A stretch of 46,951 nt of DNA from Clostridia bacterium (GTDB lineage Bacteria > Bacillota > Clostridia > Oscillospirales > RGIG5554), in contig JAFWAE010000024.1 in NCBI GenBank assembly GCA_017507855.1, positions 1 through 46,951 of the forward strand. The letters are read 5' to 3'. Position 1 is the stretch's first letter. Each line of letters begins with the position of its first letter. Shown in pieces: positions 22,592 to 31,042 of the stretch. Below the pieces are notes generated by a model. It was not told where the DNA came from. It saw nothing but the letters and a program-made list of their open reading frames with translations, and made no database searches. A program made the translations under genes and the position numbers.

Positions 22592-24190
22592 ATGAAACTG
22601 TATTTTATCGGTGCGGCGCACGAGGTTACGGGAAGCTGCCACGTGGTGGAGGCTGCAGGCAAAAAGCTGCTCATCGACTGCGGCATGGAGCAGGGCAGGG
22701 ACGAGCTGGAAAACCAGCCCCTTCCCTTGGCGGCCAACGAGGTGGATGCGGTGCTGTTGACCCACGCCCATATTGACCATACGGGGATGCTGCCCAAGCT
22801 GTACGCCAACGGCTTCCGCGGTCCCGTGTACGCCACCCGCGCCACGGCGGACCTTTGCGGCATTATGCTGCGCGACAGCGCTCATATTCAGGAGTCTGAC
22901 GCCCAATGGCGCACTCGCAAGGCTTTGCGGGCAGGGAAACCCGCCGTTGCCCCCGCCTATACGCTGGAGGATGCGGAAGGGGTATTGCGCCGCTTCGTGC
23001 CCTGCGATTACGGCAGCCGTGTGGAACTGTTTGAGGGCGTTTGCGCCTGCTTTTACGATGCAGGGCATCTGCTGGGCTCCGCCAGCATCCACCTGACCCT
23101 GCAAGAAAATGGGCAGGAGCGCACGGTGCTGTTTTCCGGTGACATCGGCAACGACAACCGCCCCCTGCTGAAGGATCCCATCACCCCGCCTGCGGCGGAA
23201 TACGTGGTTACGGAATCCACCTACGGCGACCGAAGCCATCCCGAGACCCGGGGCGACTACGCCGTGCGCCTGGCGGCCATGGTGCAGCGCGCTTTGGATG
23301 CGGGCGGCAACGTGATCATCCCCTCCTTTGCCGTGGGGCGCACCCAGGAGATGCTGTATCTGTTCCGCAAGATCAAGGACGAGGGGCTGGTGAAGGGGCA
23401 TAACGGGTTTAAGGTGTACGTGGACAGTCCCTTGGCGGTGGAGGCCACCAAGATCTTCAGCCGCAACGTGGTGCAATGCTTCGACGAGGAGGCCATGTCC
23501 CTGGTGCGCCGCGGCATTAACCCCATCGAGTTTGACGGCCTTTGCTTAAGCGTGACGGCCGACGATTCTAAAGCCATCAATAACGATCCCGAGCCCAAGG
23601 TGATCCTGTCTGCCTCGGGTATGTGCGAGGCGGGGCGCATTCGCCACCACTTGAAGTATAACCTGTGGCGTGCGGAAAGCTGTGTGATCTTCGTGGGCTA
23701 CCAGTCCCCCGGCACGGTGGGCCGCCAACTGCTGGACGGCGCTCGGGAGGTCAAGCTGCTGGGCGATACCATCCGCGTGTGCGCCCGTATCGATTCCCTG
23801 GAAGGGGTCAGCGGCCACGCCGACCGAGAGGGGATCTGCCAATGGATCGACGAATTGCCCGCCAAGCCCCGCCATCTTTTCGTGGTGCACGGCGAGGAAG
23901 AAACGGCCGAAAGCTTCTGCACCTTGTTGGAGCAAAAGGGCTATACGGCCACCGCACCTTATTCGGGCGCCGAGTTTGACCTGCTGGCCGACCGATGGAT
24001 CTGCGAGGGCGTGCGGAAGACCGTGGAGCGGAAGACTGCCCCTGCGGACAACGGCGGCGCGTGGGCCCGCCTGCAAAAGGCGCTGGGGCGTTTGTCGGCC
24101 CTGGTGGGCCGCAGGCAGAACGCCTCCCGCGAGGAGCTGACGGCCATGGCGGAAGCTGTGGAGTCCTGCTGCGATCAATTGGAAAACTGA
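22592..24190 (+). CDS. MBL-fold beta-CASP RNA-processing nuclease
   Basis: A 532-aa metallo-beta-lactamase fold protein with a beta-CASP insertion, related to CPSF73/YSH1-type RNA-processing exonucleases. The zinc motif THAHIDHTG is at about residue 53, DAGHLLGS at about 153 and the beta-CASP motif segments include FSGDIGNDNRPLL, SPLAVEATKIF, SASGMCEAGRIRHHL and HADREGICQW (motif C). It has no signal peptide, so it is cytoplasmic. Bacterial members process or degrade RNA; whether this one is endo- or exonucleolytic is not readable. Start ATG 22592, with GGAGG 12 nt upstream. It is followed 22 nt later by an ABC exporter, perhaps on the same transcript. Confidence 0.88.
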   Translation: MKLYFIGAAHEVTGSCHVVEAAGKKLLIDCGMEQGRDELENQPLPLAANEVDAVLLTHAHIDHTGMLPKLYANGFRGPVYATRATADLCGIMLRDSAHIQESDAQWRTRKALRAGKPAVAPAYTLEDAEGVLRRFVPCDYGSRVELFEGVCACFYDAGHLLGSASIHLTLQENGQERTVLFSGDIGNDNRPLLKDPITPPAAEYVVTESTYGDRSHPETRGDYAVRLAAMVQRALDAGGNVIIPSFAVGRTQEMLYLFRKIKDEGLVKGHNGFKVYVDSPLAVEATKIFSRNVVQCFDEEAMSLVRRGINPIEFDGLCLSVTADDSKAINNDPEPKVILSASGMCEAGRIRHHLKYNLWRAESCVIFVGYQSPGTVGRQLLDGAREVKLLGDTIRVCARIDSLEGVSGHADREGICQWIDELPAKPRHLFVVHGEEETAESFCTLLEQKGYTATAPYSGAEFDLLADRWICEGVRKTVERKTAPADNGGAWARLQKALGRLSALVGRRQNASREELTAMAEAVESCCDQLEN

Positions 24191-24212
24191 AAGGGAAGGG
24201 AAGACTCTTTTT

Positions 24213-24935
24213 ATGCTTATCATCGATCATTTGACCAAGACCTACGGCAAGACCCGTGCCGTGGACGACCTTTGCCTGCACATCGCCCCCGGGGAGATCT
24301 GCGGCTTTATCGGTCATAACGGGGCGGGCAAGACCACGGCCATCAAGGCCTGCTGCGGCATTTTGCCCTTTGACAGCGGGGAGATCCGCATTAACGGCCT
24401 TTCCGTGCAAAAGGATCCCCTGGCCTGCAAGCGCCTGTTGGCCTACGTGCCTGACAACCCGGATCTGTACGAATTCCTCACGGGGATGAAATACCTCAAT
24501 TTTATTGCCGACGTATACGCGGTGGACAGCCAAGAAAGGGAAAAGCAGATCCGACGCCTGGCGGAAATGTTCGGCATTTACGAGGCGTTGGGGCAAAATA
24601 TCGGCGCCTATTCCCACGGTATGAAGCAAAAGCTGGCCCTGACGGCGGCTTTGATGCACCGCCCCAAGCTGTTGGTACTGGACGAGCCCTTCGTGGGGCT
24701 GGATCCCAAGGCCTCCCATCTGCTCAAGCAAGAGATGCGCTTGCTTTGCGAGGAGGGAAGCTCCATTTTCTTTTCCACTCACGTGCTGGAGGTGGCCGAA
24801 AAGCTTTGCGACACCGTGGCCATTATCAGCCACGGCAAGCTGTTGCGCTACGGCCCCACCGAGCAGGTGCGGGGGGACGAGTCCCTGGAGGAGGTCTTCC
24901 TGACGCTGGCGGAAGAGGGAAAAGCTGATGTTTAG
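24213..24935 (+). CDS. ABC-2 type exporter ATP-binding protein
   Basis: A 240-aa ATPase with Walker A GHNGAGKTT, signature YSHGMKQKLAL, Walker B LLVLDEPFVGLD and the H-loop STHVLEVAE. The class matches antibiotic- or lipid-type ABC-2 exporters (CcmA/YhcG). Start ATG 24213, with AAGGGAAG 16 nt upstream being a poor spacing but no better start visible. Its 3' end overlaps the permease gene by 8 nt, so translation is probably coupled. Confidence 0.9.
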   Translation: MLIIDHLTKTYGKTRAVDDLCLHIAPGEICGFIGHNGAGKTTAIKACCGILPFDSGEIRINGLSVQKDPLACKRLLAYVPDNPDLYEFLTGMKYLNFIADVYAVDSQEREKQIRRLAEMFGIYEALGQNIGAYSHGMKQKLALTAALMHRPKLLVLDEPFVGLDPKASHLLKQEMRLLCEEGSSIFFSTHVLEVAEKLCDTVAIISHGKLLRYGPTEQVRGDESLEEVFLTLAEEGKADV

Positions 24936-26529
24936 ACTGCTGCTGAAGATCCGCCTTAAAGGGCTTGGAAGCGCCATGATCAGCCGCCTGGGCCGCAACA
25001 AAAAGAAAACGGCCCTCGCCGGGGTGCTGATGACCCTGCTGATCCTGTACGCCTTGGGAGCGGTGGGGCTCTCTGTGGGAATGATGTTTCACGGGCTGGC
25101 CGAGGTGGCCGCGTTGGCACAGCTGCAGTGGTTCTATTTTGCCTTGGCGGGCATGATGATGCTTTTGCTGGGCTTTGTGGGCACCGTATTTATGACCCAA
25201 AGTCAGCTTTACGAAGCCAAGGATAACGAGTTGCTTTTGTCCATGCCCATCAAACCCTCGGCCGTGCTGGCCTGCCGCCTGGCGGCCATTGGGGTGGTGG
25301 AGCTGGCCTACACGATGCTCATCGCCGTGCCCGTATGTGTGGCCTATTGCCTGGTGATGGGTTTTCAGCCCCTGACGGTGCTCTTCTTTGTGCTGGGAAG
25401 CTTGCTGCTGACGGTGCTGGCCCTGACGATCAGCTGCTTGTGCGGGTGGCTGGTCAGCTTGCTGACGGCCCGTATACAGCGGAAAAATCTGCTGAGTGTT
25501 TTGCTGATGCTGGCCTTTTTTGGCGTGTATCTGTACGCTTACGCCCAGCTCCCCACTTACCTGGAAAAGCTGATGGCCAACGGCACCGAAATGGCCCTTG
25601 CCTTTAAAAAGGCCCTGCCTGCGCTGTATTATTTCGGCGTGGCCTGCGCCTCGGGGGATTGGCTCCGACTTTTGGCGGTGGCGGCGGTGTGCCTGGTGCC
25701 CTTTGCCTTGCTGTATTGGCTGCTTTCCCGCAATTTCGTCCGCCTGGCCACCCAGCGGCGCACGGCCCCCAAAAGCCGTCTGCGGGGCAAGCTTTTTACC
25801 TCCTCCGGCCCCTTTAAAGCCCTGGTCAAAAAAGAGATGGCCTCCGTGTGGGGCATGCCCATGTACCTATTCAACTGCGGGCTGGGAGCTTTGCTGGCAC
25901 CTGTGGGGGCGGTGTTTTTGGCCGTGAAGGGCAGGCAATTGTTGCAACTGTTGACCCTTTCGGTGCAAAACGGGGAAGAGCTGACCCTGGGGATCCTTTG
26001 CCTAATGCCCGCCGTATGCATGATCATGACCCTTTTCAGCGCCCCCTCCCTGTCTCTGGAGGGCAAAAGCTTCGGCCTGCTGAAGGGCTTGCCCGTGAAA
26101 GCCAAAACGGTCCTCAACGCCAAAATAACCGCCCACCTTCTGCTGGGCGGTGTGCCCTTGGCAGTAGCCTTGGCCGTGCTGGGGGTGGCCTTTGAACTGA
26201 CGGCGGGGCAGTGGGCTTTGCTGCTGGCCCTTCCCTTTTCCGTGCTGGCCTTCGGCGCCGTATTCGGGATGGCGGCCAATTTGCTGTTGCCCCGCTTTGA
26301 CTGGGTCAACCCCACTTTGGTGGTCAAGCAAAGCGGCAGTGTGATGCTGGCAATGTTCGGGGGGATGTTCGTGCTGGCTTTGCCTTTGATGGTGTACTTC
26401 ATCTGGCTGATCCCCGTGATAGAAATAACCCCGTTTTTGTGGCTTTGCACGGCCTTTTTCGTAGTGCTGACCCTGGCTTTACTGCGCTTTGTGCATACCC
26501 GCGGGGTGCGGATGTACGAAAAAATGTAA
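24928..26529 (+). CDS. ABC-2 type exporter permease
   Basis: A 533-aa, very hydrophobic polytopic protein with about 10-12 membrane segments in two blocks (about 30-270 and 340-525), partner of the preceding ATPase. It starts at ATG 24928 inside the last codons of the ATPase gene, typical of translational coupling. The long SKLRGKLFTSS-like cytoplasmic stretch near 280-300 separates the two halves. No substrate can be inferred. It is followed by a tRNA gene with its own promoter. Confidence 0.85.
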   Translation: MFRLLLKIRLKGLGSAMISRLGRNKKKTALAGVLMTLLILYALGAVGLSVGMMFHGLAEVAALAQLQWFYFALAGMMMLLLGFVGTVFMTQSQLYEAKDNELLLSMPIKPSAVLACRLAAIGVVELAYTMLIAVPVCVAYCLVMGFQPLTVLFFVLGSLLLTVLALTISCLCGWLVSLLTARIQRKNLLSVLLMLAFFGVYLYAYAQLPTYLEKLMANGTEMALAFKKALPALYYFGVACASGDWLRLLAVAAVCLVPFALLYWLLSRNFVRLATQRRTAPKSRLRGKLFTSSGPFKALVKKEMASVWGMPMYLFNCGLGALLAPVGAVFLAVKGRQLLQLLTLSVQNGEELTLGILCLMPAVCMIMTLFSAPSLSLEGKSFGLLKGLPVKAKTVLNAKITAHLLLGGVPLAVALAVLGVAFELTAGQWALLLALPFSVLAFGAVFGMAANLLLPRFDWVNPTLVVKQSGSVMLAMFGGMFVLALPLMVYFIWLIPVIEITPFLWLCTAFFVVLTLALLRFVHTRGVRMYEKM

Positions 26530-26556
26530 AAAAGCCAAAAAAAACGAAAAAAAGGC

Positions 26557-26585
26557 TTGACAAAAGGCTTGTTATTCAGTATAAT
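26557..26585 (+). promoter_or_regulatory. Full-consensus promoter of tRNA-Val(GAC)
   Basis: TTGACA (26557-26562), 17-bp spacer, TATAAT (26580-26585), 12 nt before the tRNA. Confidence 0.85.
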
Positions 26586-26597
26586 AAACAAGCTTTC

Positions 26598-26673
26598 GGA
26601 CATTTAGCTCAGTTGGTAGAGCACCCGCTTGACGTGCGGGTGGTCAGGGGTTCGAGTCCCTTAATGTCCACCA
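26598..26673 (+). tRNA. tRNA-Val (anticodon GAC)
   Basis: A full cloverleaf of 76 nt. Acceptor GGACATT pairs with AATGTCC, D arm GCTC/GAGC, anticodon stem CCCGC/GCGGG around loop TTGACGT with anticodon GAC, T arm around GTTCGAG. CCA is encoded (26671-26673). Confidence 0.95.
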
Positions 26674-26725
26674 AAAAGCCTTGAGGCTCCCGTGATCAGG
26701 ACTTCAAGGCTTTTCTTATTTTTAC
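26674..26725 (+). terminator. Intrinsic terminator after tRNA-Val(GAC)
   Basis: AAAAGCCTTGA (26674-26684) pairs with TCAAGGCTTTT (26704-26714), followed by a T-rich tail. The TtcA-like gene starts 19 nt further on without its own visible promoter. Confidence 0.75.
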
Positions 26726-26743
26726 GTGTAGGGAGGCGGCAAC

Positions 26744-27511
26744 GTGGGGGCTGAAAAAAGGATCTTGTCCTATATTCGCCGTGCGGCAGAGGATTACGGC
26801 ATGATCTGCCGGGATGACCGCATTGCCGTGGGGGTCTCCGGTGGCAAGGATTCCTTGGCGTTGCTTTGGGCCATGGCTCAGCTGCGCCGCTTTTGGCCGC
26901 AGCCCTTTGAGTTGGGAGCCATTACGGTGGACATGGGCTTTGAAGGGGCCGACTACGGGCCCTTGCAGGCCTTTTGCGACCAATTGGACGTACCGCTGAC
27001 CGTGGTGCCCACGCAGATCGCTCAGGTCGTGTTTGACATTCGAAAGGAAAAGAACCCTTGCTCTCTTTGCGCCAAACTGCGGCGGGGAAGCCTGCATAGC
27101 ACGGCGGCGGCGCAGGGGTATAATAAAGTGGCGTTGGGGCATCATTTGGATGACGTGGCCGAGACCATGCTGATGAACCTGTTTCACGAGGGGCGCATCG
27201 GCTCCTTTGCCCCGGTGACCTTTTTGGACCGCAGCGGCATTACCCTCATACGCCCCATGATCTATCTGCCCGAAAAGCAGATCTCTTATTTTGCCCGCCA
27301 TACCCGGCTCCCCGTAACCGAAAGCCTTTGCCCGGCCAACCGAAACACCCAGCGGCAGGTGGCCAAGGATCTGATCGCCTCTTTGGATCGGCAGAATAGC
27401 GGCACGGCGTACCGTATTTTCGGGGCCCTGCAAAGGGGAGAGATCAGCGGCTACCGTCCTGCCTCCGCCTTACTGCATTACGAAAAAGCAGATAAAGAGG
27501 CGGAAGAGTGA
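26744..27511 (+). CDS. TtcA-family tRNA 2-thiocytidine biosynthesis ATPase
   Basis: A 255-aa PP-loop ATPase. The ATP-pyrophosphatase motif SGGKDS is at residues 32-37, and the family's [4Fe-4S] cysteines can be matched: C106-x2-C109 (PCSLCAKL) and C196 (SLCPANR), with GHHLDDVAET in between. E. coli TtcA thiolates cytidine 32 of certain tRNAs. The start is GTG 26744 after AGGGAGGCGG, in keeping with frequent GTG use here. It stands right behind a tRNA gene and its terminator, with no clear promoter, so it may depend on read-through from the tRNA or on one I do not recognise. Confidence 0.85.
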   Translation: MGAEKRILSYIRRAAEDYGMICRDDRIAVGVSGGKDSLALLWAMAQLRRFWPQPFELGAITVDMGFEGADYGPLQAFCDQLDVPLTVVPTQIAQVVFDIRKEKNPCSLCAKLRRGSLHSTAAAQGYNKVALGHHLDDVAETMLMNLFHEGRIGSFAPVTFLDRSGITLIRPMIYLPEKQISYFARHTRLPVTESLCPANRNTQRQVAKDLIASLDRQNSGTAYRIFGALQRGEISGYRPASALLHYEKADKEAEE

Positions 27512-27529
27512 AGTTTTTTTGAAAAAAGG

Positions 27530-27558
27530 TTGCAAAAGCACGAAGAATTTGGTATAAT
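27530..27558 (+). promoter_or_regulatory. Sigma-A promoter of the beta-propeller lipoprotein
   Basis: TTGCAA (27530-27535), 17-bp spacer, TATAAT (27553-27558), about 50 nt before the ATG. Confidence 0.7.
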
Positions 27559-27607
27559 ATTCTGTAGTGTGATCAAACAGTGTTGTTGAAGAGAGGTTTT
27601 ACAAACC

Positions 27608-28534
27608 ATGAAAAGAAAGCACGGGCGCCTGCCGTCCTTGATCAGCATCCTTGGCATGTTGATGCTGTTGGTTTCCTGCGCAGGCAGTTTGGCGTCTCCT
27701 ACCATAGAAAAGCTGGAATTGGCTTCCCCTCAGTGGCTGGCCTGGCAAAACGAAGACTCTTTGCTGGTGGGCGGTAACTACAGCGAGGAAGACAGCCAAT
27801 ATGTGATCGTGTTTAAAACGCAGGCCCCCTTTAAAGAGGGCGGCATCTTTTTCCTTCAAACGGCCGATCGCCCTCAGGTGGAGATCTCGATGCTTAACGG
27901 CGGCGATTTCTGCTACGTGTCCGGTGGCCATTTGATGGAGATGAACGGTCAAAACGGTTCCATTAAATACCGCGTGGAGGCCAAGGCTTCTCAGGTATTT
28001 GTTGCCCCCATGGCGGGGCGCAGCCTGCTGGTGGAAAACGGCAAGCTGTACTGTGACGAGCTTACAAACGAGCTGGGGGCGGCTCCCCACGGGCAGCTGC
28101 AGGTGCTTTGGTCGGCCGACAGTAGCTATGCCGTCATCTGCGGCAGCAACGCCACGGTGCTGTGCAACGTGCTCAACGGCGACATGCTGACCCTGGCAGA
28201 TGCACCCGTTTACGCCTCCTTCGGCGGCAACGTGCTGTATTATGCCAAGGCGGACGGCACGGTGGGTACCGTGGATCTGTCGGATATGAAACAGGGCGAG
28301 TTAAGCATTGCAGGTTTTGAATTTTTGGCGGCTTGCCCCAAGGGCGAGCGCTTGGTCGGCCGCATGAGCGACGGTTCCTTCGTTACCTATCAGGTCTCCT
28401 CCGGCAAGACCAAGACCTTAAAGGTGGATGGCACTTTGGAGTTGGCCTGTGAGCCTGCCTTTTCTCCCAACGGTCAGCAGGTGGCTTTCGTGGGCACCCT
28501 GAACGGAGAAATTTCCGTGCAGATCGCACGCTAA
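27608..28534 (+). CDS. Lipoprotein with beta-propeller-like repeats, unknown function
   Basis: A 308-aa lipoprotein: signal peptide to LLVSC with Cys24 as anchor. The rest is a series of beta-strand-rich blocks of about 40 residues with patterns like DSSYAVICGSNATVLCNV and PNGQQVAFVGTLNGEISVQI, resembling TolB/WD40-type propellers. I cannot assign a function; such proteins commonly serve as surface scaffolds or sensors. The start ATG 27608 has GAGAGG at a rather wide 12-nt distance. It has its own promoter and terminator, so it is a single-gene transcription unit. Confidence 0.65.
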   Translation: MKRKHGRLPSLISILGMLMLLVSCAGSLASPTIEKLELASPQWLAWQNEDSLLVGGNYSEEDSQYVIVFKTQAPFKEGGIFFLQTADRPQVEISMLNGGDFCYVSGGHLMEMNGQNGSIKYRVEAKASQVFVAPMAGRSLLVENGKLYCDELTNELGAAPHGQLQVLWSADSSYAVICGSNATVLCNVLNGDMLTLADAPVYASFGGNVLYYAKADGTVGTVDLSDMKQGELSIAGFEFLAACPKGERLVGRMSDGSFVTYQVSSGKTKTLKVDGTLELACEPAFSPNGQQVAFVGTLNGEISVQIAR

Positions 28535-28548
28535 AACGAAACGGTTAC

Positions 28549-28583
28549 AAAGGGATGTGGGCGGTTGCCCATATCCCTTTTTT
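28549..28583 (+). terminator. Intrinsic terminator after the lipoprotein gene
   Basis: A 14-bp stem pairs 28549-28562 (AAAGGGATGTGGGC) with 28567-28580 (one G-T pair), with a 4-nt loop and a T6 run. Confidence 0.8.
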
Positions 28584-28608
28584 CAAAACCAAAGGAGGTG
28601 CACGGCAA

Positions 28609-29226
28609 ATGATAGCGTACCATACGCTATTGACCCCCTGCGAAGGGGAGCTGGTGGAAAAGCGAAGCCGCTTTTTGGCCCGGGCGGTACCCGTTGAGCA
28701 GGAAGCGCAGGCCAGGGAATTCATTGCCGCCGTGCGGAAACAGGATTTTGACGCCCGCCACGTGGCCTACGCGTATATCTTGCCCGATGGAACGGCTCGC
28801 TCCTCCGATGACGGAGAGCCGGCGGGCACGGCAGGGCGCCCCATTTTGGACGTGTTGCAAAAGCGGCATCTGCAGGGGGTGCTGGTGACTGTGACCCGTT
28901 GGTTTGGGGGCATTTTGTTGGGAGCAGGGGGCTTGGTGCGCGCCTATAGCGGCGCGGCTTCCGCCGCCCTGGCCAACGGAAAGCCCGCCTACGTGCGCCC
29001 CCTGGCCCGCGTGACCGTGAAGCTGGGGTACGGCGATGCGGACCGCCTGCGCTTACCTCCCCATACCCGTGTGGAGGAGACCCTGTACACGGAAGAGGTG
29101 ACCCTCCTGTTACTGACCCCGACAGAGATGGCCGAAGAACTGGCCGCCCAAATCAGGGAACAGACCTTGGGAAGGGCCGTGATCACAACGGAAGAAGCGG
29201 GCATGGCCCCCTTTGAAGAGGAATAA
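28609..29226 (+). CDS. YigZ/IMPACT-family protein
   Basis: A 205-aa protein of the UPF0029/IMPACT (YigZ) family. The N-terminal domain carries the family hallmarks EKRSRFLARA, ARHVAYAY, SDDGEPAGTAGRPIL and VTRWFGGILLGAGGLVRAY; the C-terminal third is a DUF1949-like domain. The biochemical role is not settled (suggested regulatory or RNA-binding functions). The start is ATG 28609 behind AAAGGAGGTG; a longer frame from 28555 would cross the upstream terminator. Confidence 0.9.
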   Translation: MIAYHTLLTPCEGELVEKRSRFLARAVPVEQEAQAREFIAAVRKQDFDARHVAYAYILPDGTARSSDDGEPAGTAGRPILDVLQKRHLQGVLVTVTRWFGGILLGAGGLVRAYSGAASAALANGKPAYVRPLARVTVKLGYGDADRLRLPPHTRVEETLYTEEVTLLLLTPTEMAEELAAQIREQTLGRAVITTEEAGMAPFEEE

Positions 29227-29239
29227 AAGAGGCAAATAA

Positions 29240-29272
29240 AAAAAGCAAGGAGTGTATCTCCTTGCTTTTTTG
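29240..29272. terminator. Bidirectional terminator between YigZ and Nif3 genes
   Basis: AAAAAGCAAGGAG (29240-29252) pairs with CTCCTTGCTTTTT (29258-29270), loop TGTAT. T runs in both directions, between convergent genes. Confidence 0.8.
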
Positions 29273-29289
29273 TGTAATGTAGAAAAGCT

Positions 29290-30054
29290 TTACAGGTTTG
29301 GATAACAGACGAAGGGCGGGTCTTGGTCTAGCAAATGGATCTCCAGGTCGGGGAAGGCCTCCTTCAGGCGGGCGGCCAGCTCCGGCACGCCCTCCGTTTC
29401 CGAGGCAAAATGCCCCGCGTCGATCAGGTTGATCCCCCATTCAGCCCCGTCCAACCAGTAATGGTAGGTAATATCGCCCGTAATAAAGGTATCGGCTCCG
29501 GCTTGAACGGCATCCTCCAGCCAATCCTTGCCACTGCCGCAAACACAGGCCACGCGGCGGGGAGGCTTGCCCGCATCACTGCAACGCACGGGGGCGTTCA
29601 GCACCTCTGCCAGGTGGCGGGCCAGCTGTTGGGCGCTTTCAAATCCCTCCAGCTCGCCGATACGGCCGATCCCGTCCCGTAAAGGGGAAGGGCTTGTCAG
29701 CCCGACGGTCTCGGCAAAAAGGTCGTCCACCCCTCCGGGGGCCTTGTCCCAGTTGGTATGCAGGGCAATATGGGTGATACCGTGTTGGATCATCCAATGG
29801 ACTCGCCGTCCGTAAGGGTGTTGAAGGCTGATACAGCGTTGGCCTTCAATGGTCAGGGGGTGGTGAGAAAGGACGGTGGTGCACCCCAAACGGGCGGCTT
29901 GCTCCAGCACGGGGGTGGTGGCGTCCAAACAAAGCCCCACGCAGGTCACGGGGGCCTCTTCGTCGCCGCATTGCAGGCCGCAGTTGTCAAAGCCTTCGGC
30001 TTGGGCAAAGGGGGCCGTGCCGTCCAAAAATTGCAAAAGCTCCTTTACATTCAT
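29290..30054 (-). CDS. Nif3-like dinuclear metal-centre protein
   Basis: A 254-aa member of the NIF3/YqfO/YbgI family, cytoplasmic, with a pair of metal ions. Recognisable elements are GFDNCGLQCGD, VLSHHPLTIEG (metal ligands) and DAGHFASE (C-terminal metal ligands). It is of the short form, lacking the PII-like insert seen in B. subtilis YqfO. The family has no firmly known activity. Its start ATG 30054 overlaps the trmK stop by 4 nt (ATGA), so the two are translationally coupled, and the trmK-nif3 neighbourhood is conserved in Firmicutes. Confidence 0.92.
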   Translation of the reverse strand: MNVKELLQFLDGTAPFAQAEGFDNCGLQCGDEEAPVTCVGLCLDATTPVLEQAARLGCTTVLSHHPLTIEGQRCISLQHPYGRRVHWMIQHGITHIALHTNWDKAPGGVDDLFAETVGLTSPSPLRDGIGRIGELEGFESAQQLARHLAEVLNAPVRCSDAGKPPRRVACVCGSGKDWLEDAVQAGADTFITGDITYHYWLDGAEWGINLIDAGHFASETEGVPELAARLKEAFPDLEIHLLDQDPPFVCYPNL

Positions 30055-30737
30055 CGGGCAGCTTCTCCTTTCGCTTCTACGGTTTGCGCCAGGGCGCGTA
30101 GCTGTGCGGCTTTTTCCGTCAGCCCGCCCTTTTCCAGCCCCGCCGCTTCTCGGCGCAGACGGGCGCTTTCCTTGGCACACCAATCTTTCAGCAGGGGATC
30201 GCCTTGGGTCAGGATCCCCGTCAGGCATTCTGCGGCCGAGGGGATGGGCATTTGCCCCGGCTCGGCCACCAGGACCGCATACAGTTTTCCGCTGTCGCGG
30301 CAAAGACGCTCGGCCACCAAGCGAAAGCCGTGCTCGGCCAGCCAAAGACGCAAGATCTCGGGCTTGGCCATGGGCTGCAGGATCAAACGGTGACGGGAGG
30401 TCAGCCCGGGCAGGGCATCCTGCAGGATGGAGGCGATCACCTCGGGCCCCATGCCGGCGATCACGACGTCCCCAATGTCTTCCAAGGGGAGCTTTTCCAG
30501 CCCCGGACAAAGGCAAAGGTCGATCTGCTGCTGCAAGCCCAGCTCCTCCACCCGCTTTTGCGCCCGTGACAGAGGGCCTTTCCGCAGGTCAGAGGCCCAT
30601 ACGTGGGGGCAGATCCCCCGTTGGATCAAGGCCGTGGCCAGCAGGCCGTGGTCGGTGCCCACGTCGGCGGTGACGGAATGGGGTCGCACAAAAGAAACTG
30701 CCGCTTCCAAACGGGGCGGCAGTAAACGCTGGATCAT
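30051..30737 (-). CDS. trmK: tRNA (adenine(22)-N1)-methyltransferase TrmK
   Basis: A 228-aa class I SAM-dependent methyltransferase that makes m1A22 in tRNA. The SAM-binding segment VTADVGTDHGLLATALI and the family motif VVIAGMGPEVIASIL are present, followed by a helical C-terminus (LRREAAGLEKG). The start ATG 30737 overlaps the DUF1858 stop (ATGA) and the gene's stop overlaps the nif3 start, a compact three-gene operon. The ORF can be read upstream to 30785 but that reading is embedded in the DUF1858 gene. Confidence 0.92.
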   Translation of the reverse strand: MIQRLLPPRLEAAVSFVRPHSVTADVGTDHGLLATALIQRGICPHVWASDLRKGPLSRAQKRVEELGLQQQIDLCLCPGLEKLPLEDIGDVVIAGMGPEVIASILQDALPGLTSRHRLILQPMAKPEILRLWLAEHGFRLVAERLCRDSGKLYAVLVAEPGQMPIPSAAECLTGILTQGDPLLKDWCAKESARLRREAAGLEKGGLTEKAAQLRALAQTVEAKGEAAR

Positions 30738-30940
30738 GCTTTGTCGGCCAGGTGGGCGTTGATCTTCGCCAGCAGGGCGTCGCAATCGGCCCCGTGAACG
30801 GCGCAGGCATCTTCCACGGTCTCACCGCGGGCAGAGGGGCAACCCAGGCAGTGCATGCCGATCTCGAAGAAATATTCCGCCAGATCGGTATCCAAAGCCA
30901 ATACTTCGGCAATGATCATGTCTTTGGTCACTTGTACCAT
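30734..30940 (-). CDS. DUF1858 domain protein
   Basis: A 68-aa single-domain protein of the DUF1858 family, often found with hybrid-cluster or ScdA-type iron-sulfur repair proteins. It contains the GMHCLGCPSARGETVEDAC motif with three cysteines, which may bind a metal or iron-sulfur cluster. It opens MVQVTKDMIIAEVLALD behind GGAGG, and is the first gene of the operon with trmK and nif3. Why it stands with tRNA methylation is unclear. Confidence 0.85.
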   Translation of the reverse strand: MVQVTKDMIIAEVLALDTDLAEYFFEIGMHCLGCPSARGETVEDACAVHGADCDALLAKINAHLADKA

Positions 30941-30970
30941 AAAAAAACCTCCAAAAAATATTCGGTGTTA

Positions 30971-30990
30971 TGCAGACGTTGCGCGTCTGT
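30971..30990 (-). promoter_or_regulatory. 5' leader hairpin of the DUF1858-trmK-nif3 operon
   Basis: CAGACG-CGCAA-CGTCTG forms a 6-bp stem at the very start of the predicted transcript. It may protect the 5' end. Confidence 0.4.
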
Positions 30991-30997
30991 GTAAATC

Positions 30998-31026
30998 ATT
31001 GTATCATAAAATTGGCCCGATTGCAA
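30998..31026 (-). promoter_or_regulatory. Sigma-A promoter of the DUF1858-trmK-nif3 operon
   Basis: Minus strand: TTGCAA (31021-31026), 17-bp spacer, TACAAT (30998-31003). Confidence 0.65.
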
Positions 31027-31042
31027 GACATTAAGGGAAAAA

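Noticed and set aside
26439..26684. 81-codon plus-strand ORF ending LVEHPLDVRVVRGSSP
   Set aside because: The C-terminal part is a translation of the tRNA-Val gene (a well-known annotation artefact), and the start lies inside the ABC permease gene.
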